Below, piece after piece: positions 41,944 through 49,462 of a stretch of 63,451 bases of DNA. Each line of letters begins with the position of its first letter. Position 1 is the first letter of the stretch. The notes beneath the pieces are model-generated. The model worked only from the letters and a program-made list of their open reading frames with translations. It searched no databases and was not told where the DNA came from. The stretch comes from Pseudarthrobacter enclensis (GTDB taxonomy: Bacteria; Actinomycetota; Actinomycetes; Actinomycetales; Micrococcaceae): contig NZ_JAUSRE010000026.1 in NCBI RefSeq assembly GCF_030811655.1, forward strand, positions 1-63,451, written 5' to 3'. A program made the translations under genes and the position numbers.

Positions 41944-43176
41944 TTAGTTCCGCGAAGCCAGGTTCCGGTCCCGCTCCTCGAATACCTCTTCGCCGGGACC
42001 AGTGAAGGCGCGGGAGCGTTCCACAGCCTCGATGGAGCCCGTGAACAGCTGCGATTCATGCGGGTCCGCGGGGGCCGGCGACGCACCGGACCCGGACGCA
42101 CCCGGCCGCCGCAGCGGTGCCTTGCGCTGGCTGGCCGTGCCGGCGTCGTGCGTGTGTTCCCAGCGCTGGTGCGGCAGGGCTTCGGGGTGGTTCTGCTGGA
42201 GGAACGTGACCATGGTTTCGCGGACCAGGCAGCGCAGGTCGAAGAGGGCAGCGCTGTCAGCGGCACTGACCAGGATCCGGATCCGGACGAAGCCGCCGGT
42301 GGCATCGGTGATCTGCAGGACGCCCACGCGCTCATCCCACAGTTCGGTTCCGGCCAGGACCCGGCGCAGCTCGGTGCGCATGTCCTCCACCGGGGCGCGC
42401 CAGTCGAGGTCGAACTCCACGGTGCCCATCACCTCGGACTGGCGCCGGGTCCAGTTTTCGAAGGGCGTGGTGGTGAAGTGCGTGGACGGCAGGATCAGCC
42501 GGCGGTCGTCCCAGAGATGCACCACCACGTAGGTAAGCGTGATCTCCTCGATCCGGCCCCACTCCTTCTGGACCACCACCACGTCATCCACGCGGATGGC
42601 ATCGGTGAACGCAAGCTGCATGCCGGCGAAGACATTGACCAGGGATGTCTGTGCGGCGAGCCCGGCCACGATGGAAATCACGCCCGCGGACGCCAGGAGC
42701 CCGGCGCCGAGCGCCTGGATGGCGGGGAATGTCAGCATCGCAGTGCCGACCGCGAGCACCACCACCAGTGCCACGGCGATCCGGCGAGCCAGGATCATCT
42801 GCGTGCGCAGCCGCCGCGCCCGGCGGTTATCGGCAACCTCAACGCTGTGCCGGTTAAGCACCACCGCCTCCACGATGAGCAGCACCGCGATGGCAAGCCA
42901 GGCCACCGCGCCGATGAGGGCGATCAGCAGTAGATGGTCGACGCCGGCATGCCAGCTTTCGCTTCCCGCCGTCAGCCCCAGCGCAATGCGGACGCCTACC
43001 AGGCACAGTGCCAGCCGCAACGGCTGGCGGGCCACCCGGGACGTGGCCTGCAGTTCCGGGCGCTTCCGGTTCAGCTTCAGCACGGTCTTGCGCAGCAGCC
43101 AGGACAATGCCAATCCGGCCACCACCGCCAGGGCCATGGCGATGAAAGGCAGGGCGGGGTTCAGGAGCTTGAGCAT
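41944..43176 (-). CDS. MscS-type mechanosensitive channel
   Basis: This 410-residue protein has four to five membrane helices in the first 170 residues, then the pore-lining helix and beta domain of the MscS family (GVISIVAGLAAQTSLVNVFA, then DVVVVQKEWGRIEEITLTYV). It releases solutes on hypo-osmotic shock. The C-terminal 90 residues are polar and low-complexity, beyond the usual fold. The gene ends 4 bases before the ArsR-SRPBCC promoter, so read-through would cross that operator. Confidence 0.85.
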   Translation of the reverse strand: MLKLLNPALPFIAMALAVVAGLALSWLLRKTVLKLNRKRPELQATSRVARQPLRLALCLVGVRIALGLTAGSESWHAGVDHLLLIALIGAVAWLAIAVLLIVEAVVLNRHSVEVADNRRARRLRTQMILARRIAVALVVVLAVGTAMLTFPAIQALGAGLLASAGVISIVAGLAAQTSLVNVFAGMQLAFTDAIRVDDVVVVQKEWGRIEEITLTYVVVHLWDDRRLILPSTHFTTTPFENWTRRQSEVMGTVEFDLDWRAPVEDMRTELRRVLAGTELWDERVGVLQITDATGGFVRIRILVSAADSAALFDLRCLVRETMVTFLQQNHPEALPHQRWEHTHDAGTASQRKAPLRRPGASGSGASPAPADPHESQLFTGSIEAVERSRAFTGPGEEVFEERDRNLASRN

Positions 43177-43266
43177 TCTTTAAGCTGTATCAAGCCTGGG
43201 GCGCCCCTCCGAAATCGGGGCAGGAAACTGGCCCGATGCGGAAGGAACCCGGGTAGCCTTGGGCGC

Positions 43267-43602
43267 ATGCAGAAGATATCGATCGACGCGCTGGCCCGTC
43301 AGCAGCTCGAGGCGGCTGTCACCTCCACCAACGGCCGCGCTGCAGACACCGTGTACGGCGGCCACGAAAAGATCCTCCGGCAGACCGTCATGGCCATGAA
43401 GGCCGGAACCCAGCTGAGCGAGCACCAGAACCCCGGCGACGCCACGGTGTTCGTGATCCAGGGCTGCGTCAGCCTCAAGGCCGGCGGTGACTCATGGCAG
43501 GGCAAAACCGGGGACCTGCTGATTGTCCCGCCCGGACTGCACAGCCTTCACGCCGAAGAAGACTCCACCTTCCTGTTTACGGTGGCCAAGTACCGCGACT
43601 GA
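43267..43602 (+). CDS. Small cupin protein
   Basis: This 111-residue single-domain cupin has LSEHQNPGDATVFVIQGCVSL, with the metal-side His, then GKTGDLLIVPPGLHSLHAEE. Function is unknown. The ATG at 43267 has no ribosome binding site, but TAGCCT ends seven bases upstream, which fits a leaderless message. A longer frame upstream lies antisense to the MscS gene and is rejected. Confidence 0.8.
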   Translation: MQKISIDALARQQLEAAVTSTNGRAADTVYGGHEKILRQTVMAMKAGTQLSEHQNPGDATVFVIQGCVSLKAGGDSWQGKTGDLLIVPPGLHSLHAEEDSTFLFTVAKYRD

Positions 43603-43616
43603 CGCCACCAGGGCAC

Positions 43617-43652
43617 GGCTGCCGGGCTTCCCCCAGCGGAAGTCCGGCAGCC
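43617..43652. terminator. Hairpin between convergent cupin and membrane-protein genes
   Basis: GGCTGCCGG (43617-43625) pairs with CCGGCAGCC (43644-43652), and inner CTTCC/GGAAG extends the stem. There is no T run. Confidence 0.5.
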
Positions 43653-43731
43653 GCCGTCGGTCCCGCAGCAGCGCCCGTCGCGGCGGGCTTCCCAGTGCGG
43701 CCTGTCAGTGCGGGTCCCTCAGTGGGGTCCC

Positions 43732-44565
43732 TCAGCGCTGCGGGTCCTGCTTGGTTGGTGTGGGACGCGGGGCATCGGTGGTTTGGGTGTCCGGGCGCCT
43801 GGTAGGCGTGGCCTCGCCCGGCTGTTCCTGCCTGATGGCGCCGGGTGCATCAACTCCTGCTGCGACACCCCCGGGTTGCCCGGCGGCATCCTTCCCCCCC
43901 TGCTCCGCCGGCCCGCGCGCAGCATTGGTTCCCCCGCCCGGACTCTCCGGAAAGGCCGCCGGTGCCCCCTGGCCTTCCGCCGCGCCGGGGTCCCCGCCCG
44001 TCGGTACCTGTCCCAGTTCGGGGTGTGGCACCACTGGCGGCGAAGGGACCGAATGCGGTCCACCGGCCGGGGAAGGCACGACGGCGGCACCAGGGCCTGG
44101 TGCACCGGCGCCAGTCGGGGGAGGCGTCGGCGGGGCTTGGGTCGCAGGGTCACGGATCGGCGGTGCCGCGGGACCTTGTGGGGTCAGTGACCGGACGATA
44201 GTGCTGATGGTTCCCTCCGCACCTCGGCGGATGGTCTCGTTGCCAGCCGCCGCAGTGCCTGCCACGCCGAGCGACGCGGCCACGGCGAGGGCCGTGAGGA
44301 CCGCGCGTGGCCTGCTGCGCTCCGTTCCTGGTTTGTGCGGTGTCCTTCGCTGGTCCAGGGGGACGATGCCTGCTGTTGCAGGCTTCCCCATGAGGGCAAG
44401 GAGTTCGGCGGAGGGCTGCGGGACGTCAGGATCCCGCAGGGTCCTCAGCTGCAGCAGCACCTGCCGCAGCCCGGCATCGTCCGGGAAGCCTGCATCGGCC
44501 AGGAGTTCGTCCACGGCATGTTCGTCATCCGGCCGGATCCCGGTGCCATTGTTCCTGCTCGTCAT
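43732..44565 (-). CDS. Pro-rich membrane protein coupled to the sigma factor, possible anti-sigma factor
   Basis: This 277-residue protein has a soluble N-terminus (HAVDELLADAGFPDDAGLRQ, about 1-90), one membrane segment (PRAVLTALAVAASLGVAG, near residue 100) and a long extracellular Pro/Gly/Ala-rich tail. It has no catalytic motif, and I saw no zinc HxxxCxxC motif. Its start overlaps the sigma factor stop as ATGA, the usual arrangement for an anti-sigma factor; that role is inferred from position and topology only. Confidence 0.6.
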   Translation of the reverse strand: MTSRNNGTGIRPDDEHAVDELLADAGFPDDAGLRQVLLQLRTLRDPDVPQPSAELLALMGKPATAGIVPLDQRRTPHKPGTERSRPRAVLTALAVAASLGVAGTAAAGNETIRRGAEGTISTIVRSLTPQGPAAPPIRDPATQAPPTPPPTGAGAPGPGAAVVPSPAGGPHSVPSPPVVPHPELGQVPTGGDPGAAEGQGAPAAFPESPGGGTNAARGPAEQGGKDAAGQPGGVAAGVDAPGAIRQEQPGEATPTRRPDTQTTDAPRPTPTKQDPQR

Positions 44566-45110
44566 GACCGGTCTTCTTTCAAATACGGGCGCAGCTTCCG
44601 GAGCCGGCACAGGGCCCGGCGCTGCAGCTGCTTGATTGCGCCGGGAGTCTTACCCATGATTTCGGCTGTCGTTTCCACGGAGAGGTCGGCCACAACCCTT
44701 AAGGCGATGACTTCCTGCTGGTCAGGTTGGAGTGTTTCAAGCAGTTGCCTGACATTGGATGCCCCTTCAACTGCCAGAAGCTGGTCCTCCGCGGAGTCGC
44801 TGCAGCGGGGGTCGGCATCAGGGTTGTAGTCCGTGGTGGCTGGTGCCTTGAGGCGGCGGCGGTGCTCGTCCACGTACCGGGCGTGGGCAATCGAAAAGAG
44901 GAGGGACCTTGCCCCCTTCATCCCCCCGCACAGTTTTCCCAGTTGAGGGTACAGCGCCAGGAAGACCTCCTGGGTGAGCCCCTCAGGATCCTCCACGTTC
45001 CGGGAACGCAGGTAGCTCAGCACGGAAGGTGAGAATTCCCGGTAGATGTCACAAAACAGGCCCTCGTCCGGCTGTTCGGGCGCCGGGGCTTCGTCCTTGA
45101 CCCTCTCCAT
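44562..45110 (-). CDS. ECF-like RNA polymerase sigma factor
   Basis: This 182-residue protein has sigma region 2 (FCDIYREFSPSVLSYLRSRN, then EGLTQEVFLALYPQL) and region 4 (LQPDQQEVIALRVVADLSVE, then IMGKTPGAIKQLQRRAL). It should direct transcription of a small set of genes, perhaps its own operon. It lies downstream of a secreted Thr/Glu/Pro-rich protein gene and overlaps the membrane-protein gene. A stem-loop separates it from the upstream gene. Confidence 0.88.
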   Translation of the reverse strand: MERVKDEAPAPEQPDEGLFCDIYREFSPSVLSYLRSRNVEDPEGLTQEVFLALYPQLGKLCGGMKGARSLLFSIAHARYVDEHRRRLKAPATTDYNPDADPRCSDSAEDQLLAVEGASNVRQLLETLQPDQQEVIALRVVADLSVETTAEIMGKTPGAIKQLQRRALCRLRKLRPYLKEDRS

Positions 45111-45156
45111 CCGCCCCCCTGCGGCAGGTCCCCCTTGCGGGATCTCCTTGGAATGG

Positions 45157-45197
45157 GCGGCCGCTCCGTCGTGGTTTACTGCTCCCGGAGCGGCCGC
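45157..45197. other. 12-bp inverted repeat between secreted-protein and sigma genes
   Basis: GCGGCCGCTCCG (45157-45168) and its exact inverse (45186-45197) are separated by 17 bases. There is no T run. It sits 17 bases after the secreted-protein stop and may stabilise that mRNA or lower expression of the sigma gene. Confidence 0.6.
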
Positions 45198-45213
45198 TGA
45201 ACGTCGCGGCAGG

Positions 45214-45858
45214 TTACCGCTGGCCGCCGCCGGAGTGCCTGGTTCCGGGGTTGGACTGGTGCTCCGCGCCTCCGTTGGCGGCGCCTGTTTCCTGGCCCTG
45301 CTCCTTTACCTGCTGCTGTTGCGCCTGGTGTTGCTCCGGCGCTGCGGGGCCCGCACTGTCGTTGTCGGCCTGGCCCGTGGGACCGGTGACCGTTGCGCAG
45401 TAGGAGCCGACGCCGTCCTCGCTGCCCGCAGCCCGGACCAGCGCGGTGTAGGCGGTGGAGGATGTGCCCAGGCCGCCATTGGCAAAAGCGGTGCACAGGC
45501 CGAATGCTGCAGGTCCGGTGGCGTCGGGCCCCGCAGCGGTCGACGTCGGCGCAGGATCAGCAGTCTCGGTGGGCGCCGGGTCCGGAGCTTCGGTTTCCGT
45601 CTCGGTGGGCGCCGGCTCCGGAGCTTCGGTTTCCGTGGAAGTGGGGTCGGGGGATTCGGTTTCCGTCGCCGTGGGGCTGGGCGACGATGATTCGGTTTCG
45701 GTGGGGGCAGGCGACGGCGACTCCGTGCCTGCCACAACCGTCGGACCGTCGGGCAATGATTCGGCCATGGCTGCCACACCCGTGCCCCCGACTGCCAGGG
45801 CACCGGCAGCCAGCACAGTCATGGCCAGTTTGTTGCCTGAAAACGTGAAGAACGACAT
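45214..45858 (-). CDS. Secreted Thr/Glu/Pro-repeat protein
   Basis: I do not recognise this 214-residue protein. It has a signal peptide (about 1-31, ending AAMAE), then a low-complexity stalk of repeated units such as PTETE, SPSPTATETE and APDPAPTETA (about 35-105). A short domain with two cysteines (FGLCTAFANGGLG and GSYCATVTG) follows, then a Gln-rich tail. The stalk may span or bind the cell wall. CGGAGGG precedes the ATG. It is the first gene of a unit with the sigma factor and Pro-rich membrane protein and may be their regulatory target. Confidence 0.7.
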   Translation of the reverse strand: MSFFTFSGNKLAMTVLAAGALAVGGTGVAAMAESLPDGPTVVAGTESPSPAPTETESSSPSPTATETESPDPTSTETEAPEPAPTETETEAPDPAPTETADPAPTSTAAGPDATGPAAFGLCTAFANGGLGTSSTAYTALVRAAGSEDGVGSYCATVTGPTGQADNDSAGPAAPEQHQAQQQQVKEQGQETGAANGGAEHQSNPGTRHSGGGQR

Positions 45859-46012
45859 GAGACCCTCCGTTGACGAATTTCAATGATTGCGATCAACTTC
45901 GCGGGATACCCCCGCACTTAATGGATCGAACGACAGGTCATGGAGGTTACGGCTTTGTGGGACTCTTTTGACTAATTTGTCACGTTCGTCCCTTGGCCGG
46001 GGGAGGAACGGG

Positions 46013-47266
46013 TCAGGCGTCCTTGACCTTGTCCGCAACAGGGCGGGGTTCCAGCCAGATCCGCTCGCGCGGGCCGGGTGGGTATGCGTACCTTTTCCCG
46101 GCAAGGGTGATGACAAACGCCGCCACCACCGGAATGGCTGCCGCGGCCGGAACCAACAGCGGGCCGCCCACCACCAGTGCCGCAGAACCGTACAGGGCGC
46201 CAACGGTGATGCCCAGCTGGATGGTCAGGACCGTGAGTCCGTTGGCTGCCTCGCTGTATTCGCCGCCCGCGCGGAGGATTGCCGACTGGTTGTAGATGCC
46301 GATGGCACCCAGGCCGGCTCCCCAGACGGTCATGAGCACCAAAGCCACGACGAGGTTCCCCACTGCGAAAGGCAACAGGAACATCGATGCGGCGATGGCC
46401 GCCGTCGTGAGCAGCAGTGAACGGCGGGGGCGCGAATCCACGGTGAGCCCGGCAACCCAGATGCCCAGCAGGCCGGAACCACCCAGCACCGTGAGCGAGA
46501 GGCTGGTGGCGTAATCGGGCAGGTTCGCCTCACGGATGAACGGAGCGATGTAGGTGAACAGGGCAAAGTGGGCCAGGACCAGCAGTGGCCAGGCAACGGC
46601 CACCGATTTCACGCCCGGCTGGCCGACTGCCTTGCGGAGGGAGGGGCGGGCGGCGTCGCTGATCCGCTTGACGCGGGGGAGCAGCCAGAACGCCAGGACC
46701 GTCAGGACCACACCGAATCCTGCGAGCACCAGGAATGCCGAACGCCAGCCAAGGAAACCGCCCAGGGCCGTTCCCACGGGCGCGCCGATGGCCAGGCCAA
46801 GACTGTTGCCGCTGAAGACGATCGCCAGGGCTTTGCCCACTTTGTCCGCCGGTACCACCCGGGAAACGAACGGCGCCATGGTGGTCCAGAGCAGGCCGTG
46901 CGCCAGGCCGCCCACCAGCCGGGCAACCATGGCCGCGGTAAAGTCCGGTGCCAGGCCCACCATCGCATTGCTGAGCGCGAAGGTCAGTACCAGTCCCACC
47001 AGCAGGGCATGCCGCGGAATTTTCCCCAGCAGCCGCGCCGCGGGAACCACTGTGACCACAATGACGGCGGCGTAGGCGGCGGCAAGGTAGCCGGCTACCG
47101 GCTCGGAGACGCCCAGACCGGTGCTGATCTGGGGCAGCAGCCCGGATGGGAGGAGCTCTGTGGTGATGGCGGTGAACGCAATGGTGGCAAGGACCGCCAT
47201 GGCGGCGTAGGGAAAGCGGGCAGGTTCCGGCGCTGGGATCGCGGAAGACATGGCGGAGTGATCCAT
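46013..47266 (-). CDS. MFS transporter, AraJ/sugar-efflux-like
   Basis: This 417-residue transporter has 12 expected helices: AFTAITTELLPSGLLPQIST in the first, SEPVAGYLAAAYAAVIVVTV, then AGLTVDSRPRRSLLL in the second half. It resembles bacterial efflux proteins related to AraJ and chloramphenicol exporters; the substrate is unknown. The start is ATG at 47266, with a second ATG at 47251. It is not obviously part of the sulfoquinovose operon, as two strong hairpins separate them. Confidence 0.85.
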   Translation of the reverse strand: MDHSAMSSAIPAPEPARFPYAAMAVLATIAFTAITTELLPSGLLPQISTGLGVSEPVAGYLAAAYAAVIVVTVVPAARLLGKIPRHALLVGLVLTFALSNAMVGLAPDFTAAMVARLVGGLAHGLLWTTMAPFVSRVVPADKVGKALAIVFSGNSLGLAIGAPVGTALGGFLGWRSAFLVLAGFGVVLTVLAFWLLPRVKRISDAARPSLRKAVGQPGVKSVAVAWPLLVLAHFALFTYIAPFIREANLPDYATSLSLTVLGGSGLLGIWVAGLTVDSRPRRSLLLTTAAIAASMFLLPFAVGNLVVALVLMTVWGAGLGAIGIYNQSAILRAGGEYSEAANGLTVLTIQLGITVGALYGSAALVVGGPLLVPAAAAIPVVAAFVITLAGKRYAYPPGPRERIWLEPRPVADKVKDA

Positions 47267-47331
47267 TCAAGGGAAAGGGGGACGGATTGCGGCTCTGCTC
47301 GCCTGCAATTCCTCCCTTAAATCTACCGGAT

Positions 47332-47365
47332 GGAAGGACGTGTCACAGACGTGACACGTCCTTCC
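47332..47365. terminator. Perfect 15-bp hairpin at the end of the sulfoquinovose operon
   Basis: GGAAGGACGTGTCAC (47332-47346), loop AGAC, and its exact inverse (47351-47365). On the minus strand it follows the isomerase stop by about 70 bases. A true T run is lacking, so it may be a stability or REP-like element. Confidence 0.6.
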
Positions 47366-47395
47366 CCGACCGCCCTGCTGTCGTGCAGTTTCGAT

Positions 47396-47422
47396 GCCCG
47401 CCGATCCCCGCCACCGGCGGGC
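47396..47422 (-). terminator. Second hairpin after the isomerase gene
   Basis: GCCCGCCG (47396-47403) and CGGCGGGC (47415-47422) form an 8-bp stem, 14 bases after the isomerase stop on the minus strand. There is no T run. Confidence 0.45.
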
Positions 47423-47436
47423 ACCGGTGTCCTTTG

Positions 47437-48681
47437 TTAGGCGTTGATCCGTGCGTCCAGCAGGCCTGCCGCCACTGCCGGGGCCAGCCCGGGCGCCAGC
47501 GGAAGGCGGGGTACCACCAGGCAGTGCCACAGGTGGTAGATATCGGCTTTGCCCGACCATACGGTGGAGCTGACATTTCCGTTCTCGTCGAGTTCCTGCT
47601 TCCAGGACCCGTGCTCGTAGTCGATGAACCAGTCCCGGGCGTGGTCCCAGATCCGCTCGTACCAGTCCGCATACTTCTTCTCTCCGGTGGCGATGTAGAG
47701 GGCTGCCGCGCCTCCGATCGCCTCTGCAGGTACCCACCGGATGCGGGTGGTGACCACCGGCTTGCCTTCCCAGTCCACGGTGTACACGAATCCGGGATGG
47801 CCGTCCGGTTCCCACGCGTCGCGGATGGCGGCGTCGAACAGGCCACGCGCGTCCTCCAGCAGCCACGCGGGGACGTCCAGGCCGCGGGCTTCGAGCCCGG
47901 CGCGGAGGTGCAGGAGCAGTCGTGCCCACTCCACCCAGTGGCCCGGGGTTCCGCCGTAGGCCCGGAACTGGCTGGCCCGGTCATCGGTGTTGTACTCCGG
48001 CATGGGGTTCCACTCGGGGTCGAAGTGCTCAAATACGCGGTAGTTGTTGTTACGCGCAAAGTGGTGGATGAGCACCTCGGCGATGTGCAGCGCCCGTTCG
48101 ATCCAGCGGTTCTCCCCGGTCACGTCGGCGACAATCAGGTAGGCCTCCACCGAGTGCATGCTCGCGTTGCCGCCGCGGTATGCCTCGGTCTCGGTGAAGT
48201 CCCGGTTCCAGGAGTCGAAGCACATGTTGGCATGGTGGTCCCAGAACTTCGTGTCCGCTATCCGCAGTGCTTCGTCGAGCAGTTCCCGGGCGCCCGGGCG
48301 GCCTGCAGCGACCGCGCTGGCAGCAGCGAGGAGCACGAAGGAGTGCTGGTAGCCGGACTTGGTGTCATTTACCGGGCCGTTGGCGTCCACCTCGGCATAC
48401 CAGCCGCCGAACTCGTCGTCGTGGAGGACCCCGTTGAGCGCCGCGATGCCGTGGTCCACAAGGGTGGCAGCACCGGGCCGTCCCATCAGGGCGGCGACGG
48501 CAAAACTGTGGGTCATCCGCGCGGTGATCCACAAGTGGGTTGGTTTGTCGGCGAACACCTTGCCGTAGTTGTCCAGCCAGCCGAAGCCGGTGGGGACTTT
48601 GGAAGCCTCGGCGAAACGGATCAATCGGTCCGTTTCCGCTTCAAGCCATCGTGCGTGGGCCGCACTGTCGAGCCACGTCAT
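47437..48681 (-). CDS. Sulfoquinovose isomerase (AGE family, YihS-like)
   Basis: This 414-residue (alpha/alpha)6-barrel protein of the N-acylglucosamine 2-epimerase/YihS group has THLWITARMTHSFAVAALMG, GGNASMHSVEAYLIVAD, YGGTPGHWVEWARLLLHLRAG and IYHLWHCLVVPRLP, which supply the His pair expected for sugar ketose-aldose isomerisation. In this locus it is inferred to convert sulfoquinovose to sulfofructose. The ATG at 48681 has GAGAGGAA upstream. It is the last gene of the minus-strand operon. Confidence 0.85.
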   Translation of the reverse strand: MTWLDSAAHARWLEAETDRLIRFAEASKVPTGFGWLDNYGKVFADKPTHLWITARMTHSFAVAALMGRPGAATLVDHGIAALNGVLHDDEFGGWYAEVDANGPVNDTKSGYQHSFVLLAAASAVAAGRPGARELLDEALRIADTKFWDHHANMCFDSWNRDFTETEAYRGGNASMHSVEAYLIVADVTGENRWIERALHIAEVLIHHFARNNNYRVFEHFDPEWNPMPEYNTDDRASQFRAYGGTPGHWVEWARLLLHLRAGLEARGLDVPAWLLEDARGLFDAAIRDAWEPDGHPGFVYTVDWEGKPVVTTRIRWVPAEAIGGAAALYIATGEKKYADWYERIWDHARDWFIDYEHGSWKQELDENGNVSSTVWSGKADIYHLWHCLVVPRLPLAPGLAPAVAAGLLDARINA

Positions 48682-48718
48682 GTTTAGTTCCTCTCTAAGG
48701 TGCAGGTGAAATGTCGGG

Positions 48719-49462
48719 TCAGGCAACTGCGTCGGAGATGCCGCGGATGATGGTGGCTGCCGCCCCCAGGTAGGCCAGGATGATCAGGAGAATCTGTGCT
48801 GCCCGGGCCGGGACGTGCTTGGAGGTGAGGTCGCCCAGGACCAGGCCGGCCAGGCAGGCGACGGCGACGGCGAGCCACATCGCCAAGGGCAGCACGGGGA
48901 AGGTCGCGGGAGCCGTGATGGCCTTCGAGATCAGCGAGAACGTTCCGATGGTGAAGAAGTACGGCTGCATGGTGGCCGCGAAGGACTTGTGCTGCCACCG
49001 GGTGGCGATGGAGTACATGCTCACCGCCGGACCGCCCACGCCTGCCGCCGTATTCATGAAGCCGCTGAGGCCGCCGGCGGTCAACAGGTAGCGGCGCCGC
49101 TGGGGCAGTGTGGCGGACTTAAGGACCAGCAGGACCGTCAGCCCGACGGCGAGGATCACCCCGATGGAGATCTCCAGGACAGGTGCCGGAATGAGCCGGA
49201 TCAGGATGGCTGCCGGAATGATGCCCAGCAGCGCCGAGGCCGCAAGGGCTGCGTAGCGCTTCCAATCGATGTCCTTCACCACCCGGACGATGATGGCCCC
49301 CGCCGTCACCGCGCCGCACACGTTCACCAGCACCACGCCTTCCACCGGGCCCAGGAGCAGGACCAGGAAAGGGGCTGCGACCAGCGCGAATCCCATCCCG
49401 GTGACGCGCTGCATTCCGGCACCCATGACGACGGCGGCCAATACCAGCCCGGTGGTCAGCAC
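48719..49462 (-). CDS. TauE/SafE family exporter (putative sulfolactate or sulfite export)
   Basis: This 247-residue membrane protein has about eight helices and the TauE/SafE pattern (GAGMQRVTGMGFALVAAPFL and GGLSGFMNTAAGVGGPAVS). Members export organosulfonates or sulfite. In this operon the likely cargo is the C3 sulfonate end product. The start is GTG at 49462, with no gap after the aldehyde dehydrogenase stop. Confidence 0.87.
   Translation of the reverse strand: MLTTGLVLAAVVMGAGMQRVTGMGFALVAAPFLVLLLGPVEGVVLVNVCGAVTAGAIIVRVVKDIDWKRYAALAASALLGIIPAAILIRLIPAPVLEISIGVILAVGLTVLLVLKSATLPQRRRYLLTAGGLSGFMNTAAGVGGPAVSMYSIATRWQHKSFAATMQPYFFTIGTFSLISKAITAPATFPVLPLAMWLAVAVACLAGLVLGDLTSKHVPARAAQILLIILAYLGAAATIIRGISDAVA

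Noticed and set aside
41904..42335. N-terminal extension of the ArsR-SRPBCC protein
   Set aside because: The extended frame reads through the palindromic promoter and the end of the MscS gene and is Arg/Pro/Ser-rich without a domain.
42934..43266. N-terminal extension of the small cupin
   Set aside because: It would be antisense to the MscS gene and has no cupin similarity. A start at 43267 has a leaderless-type -10.
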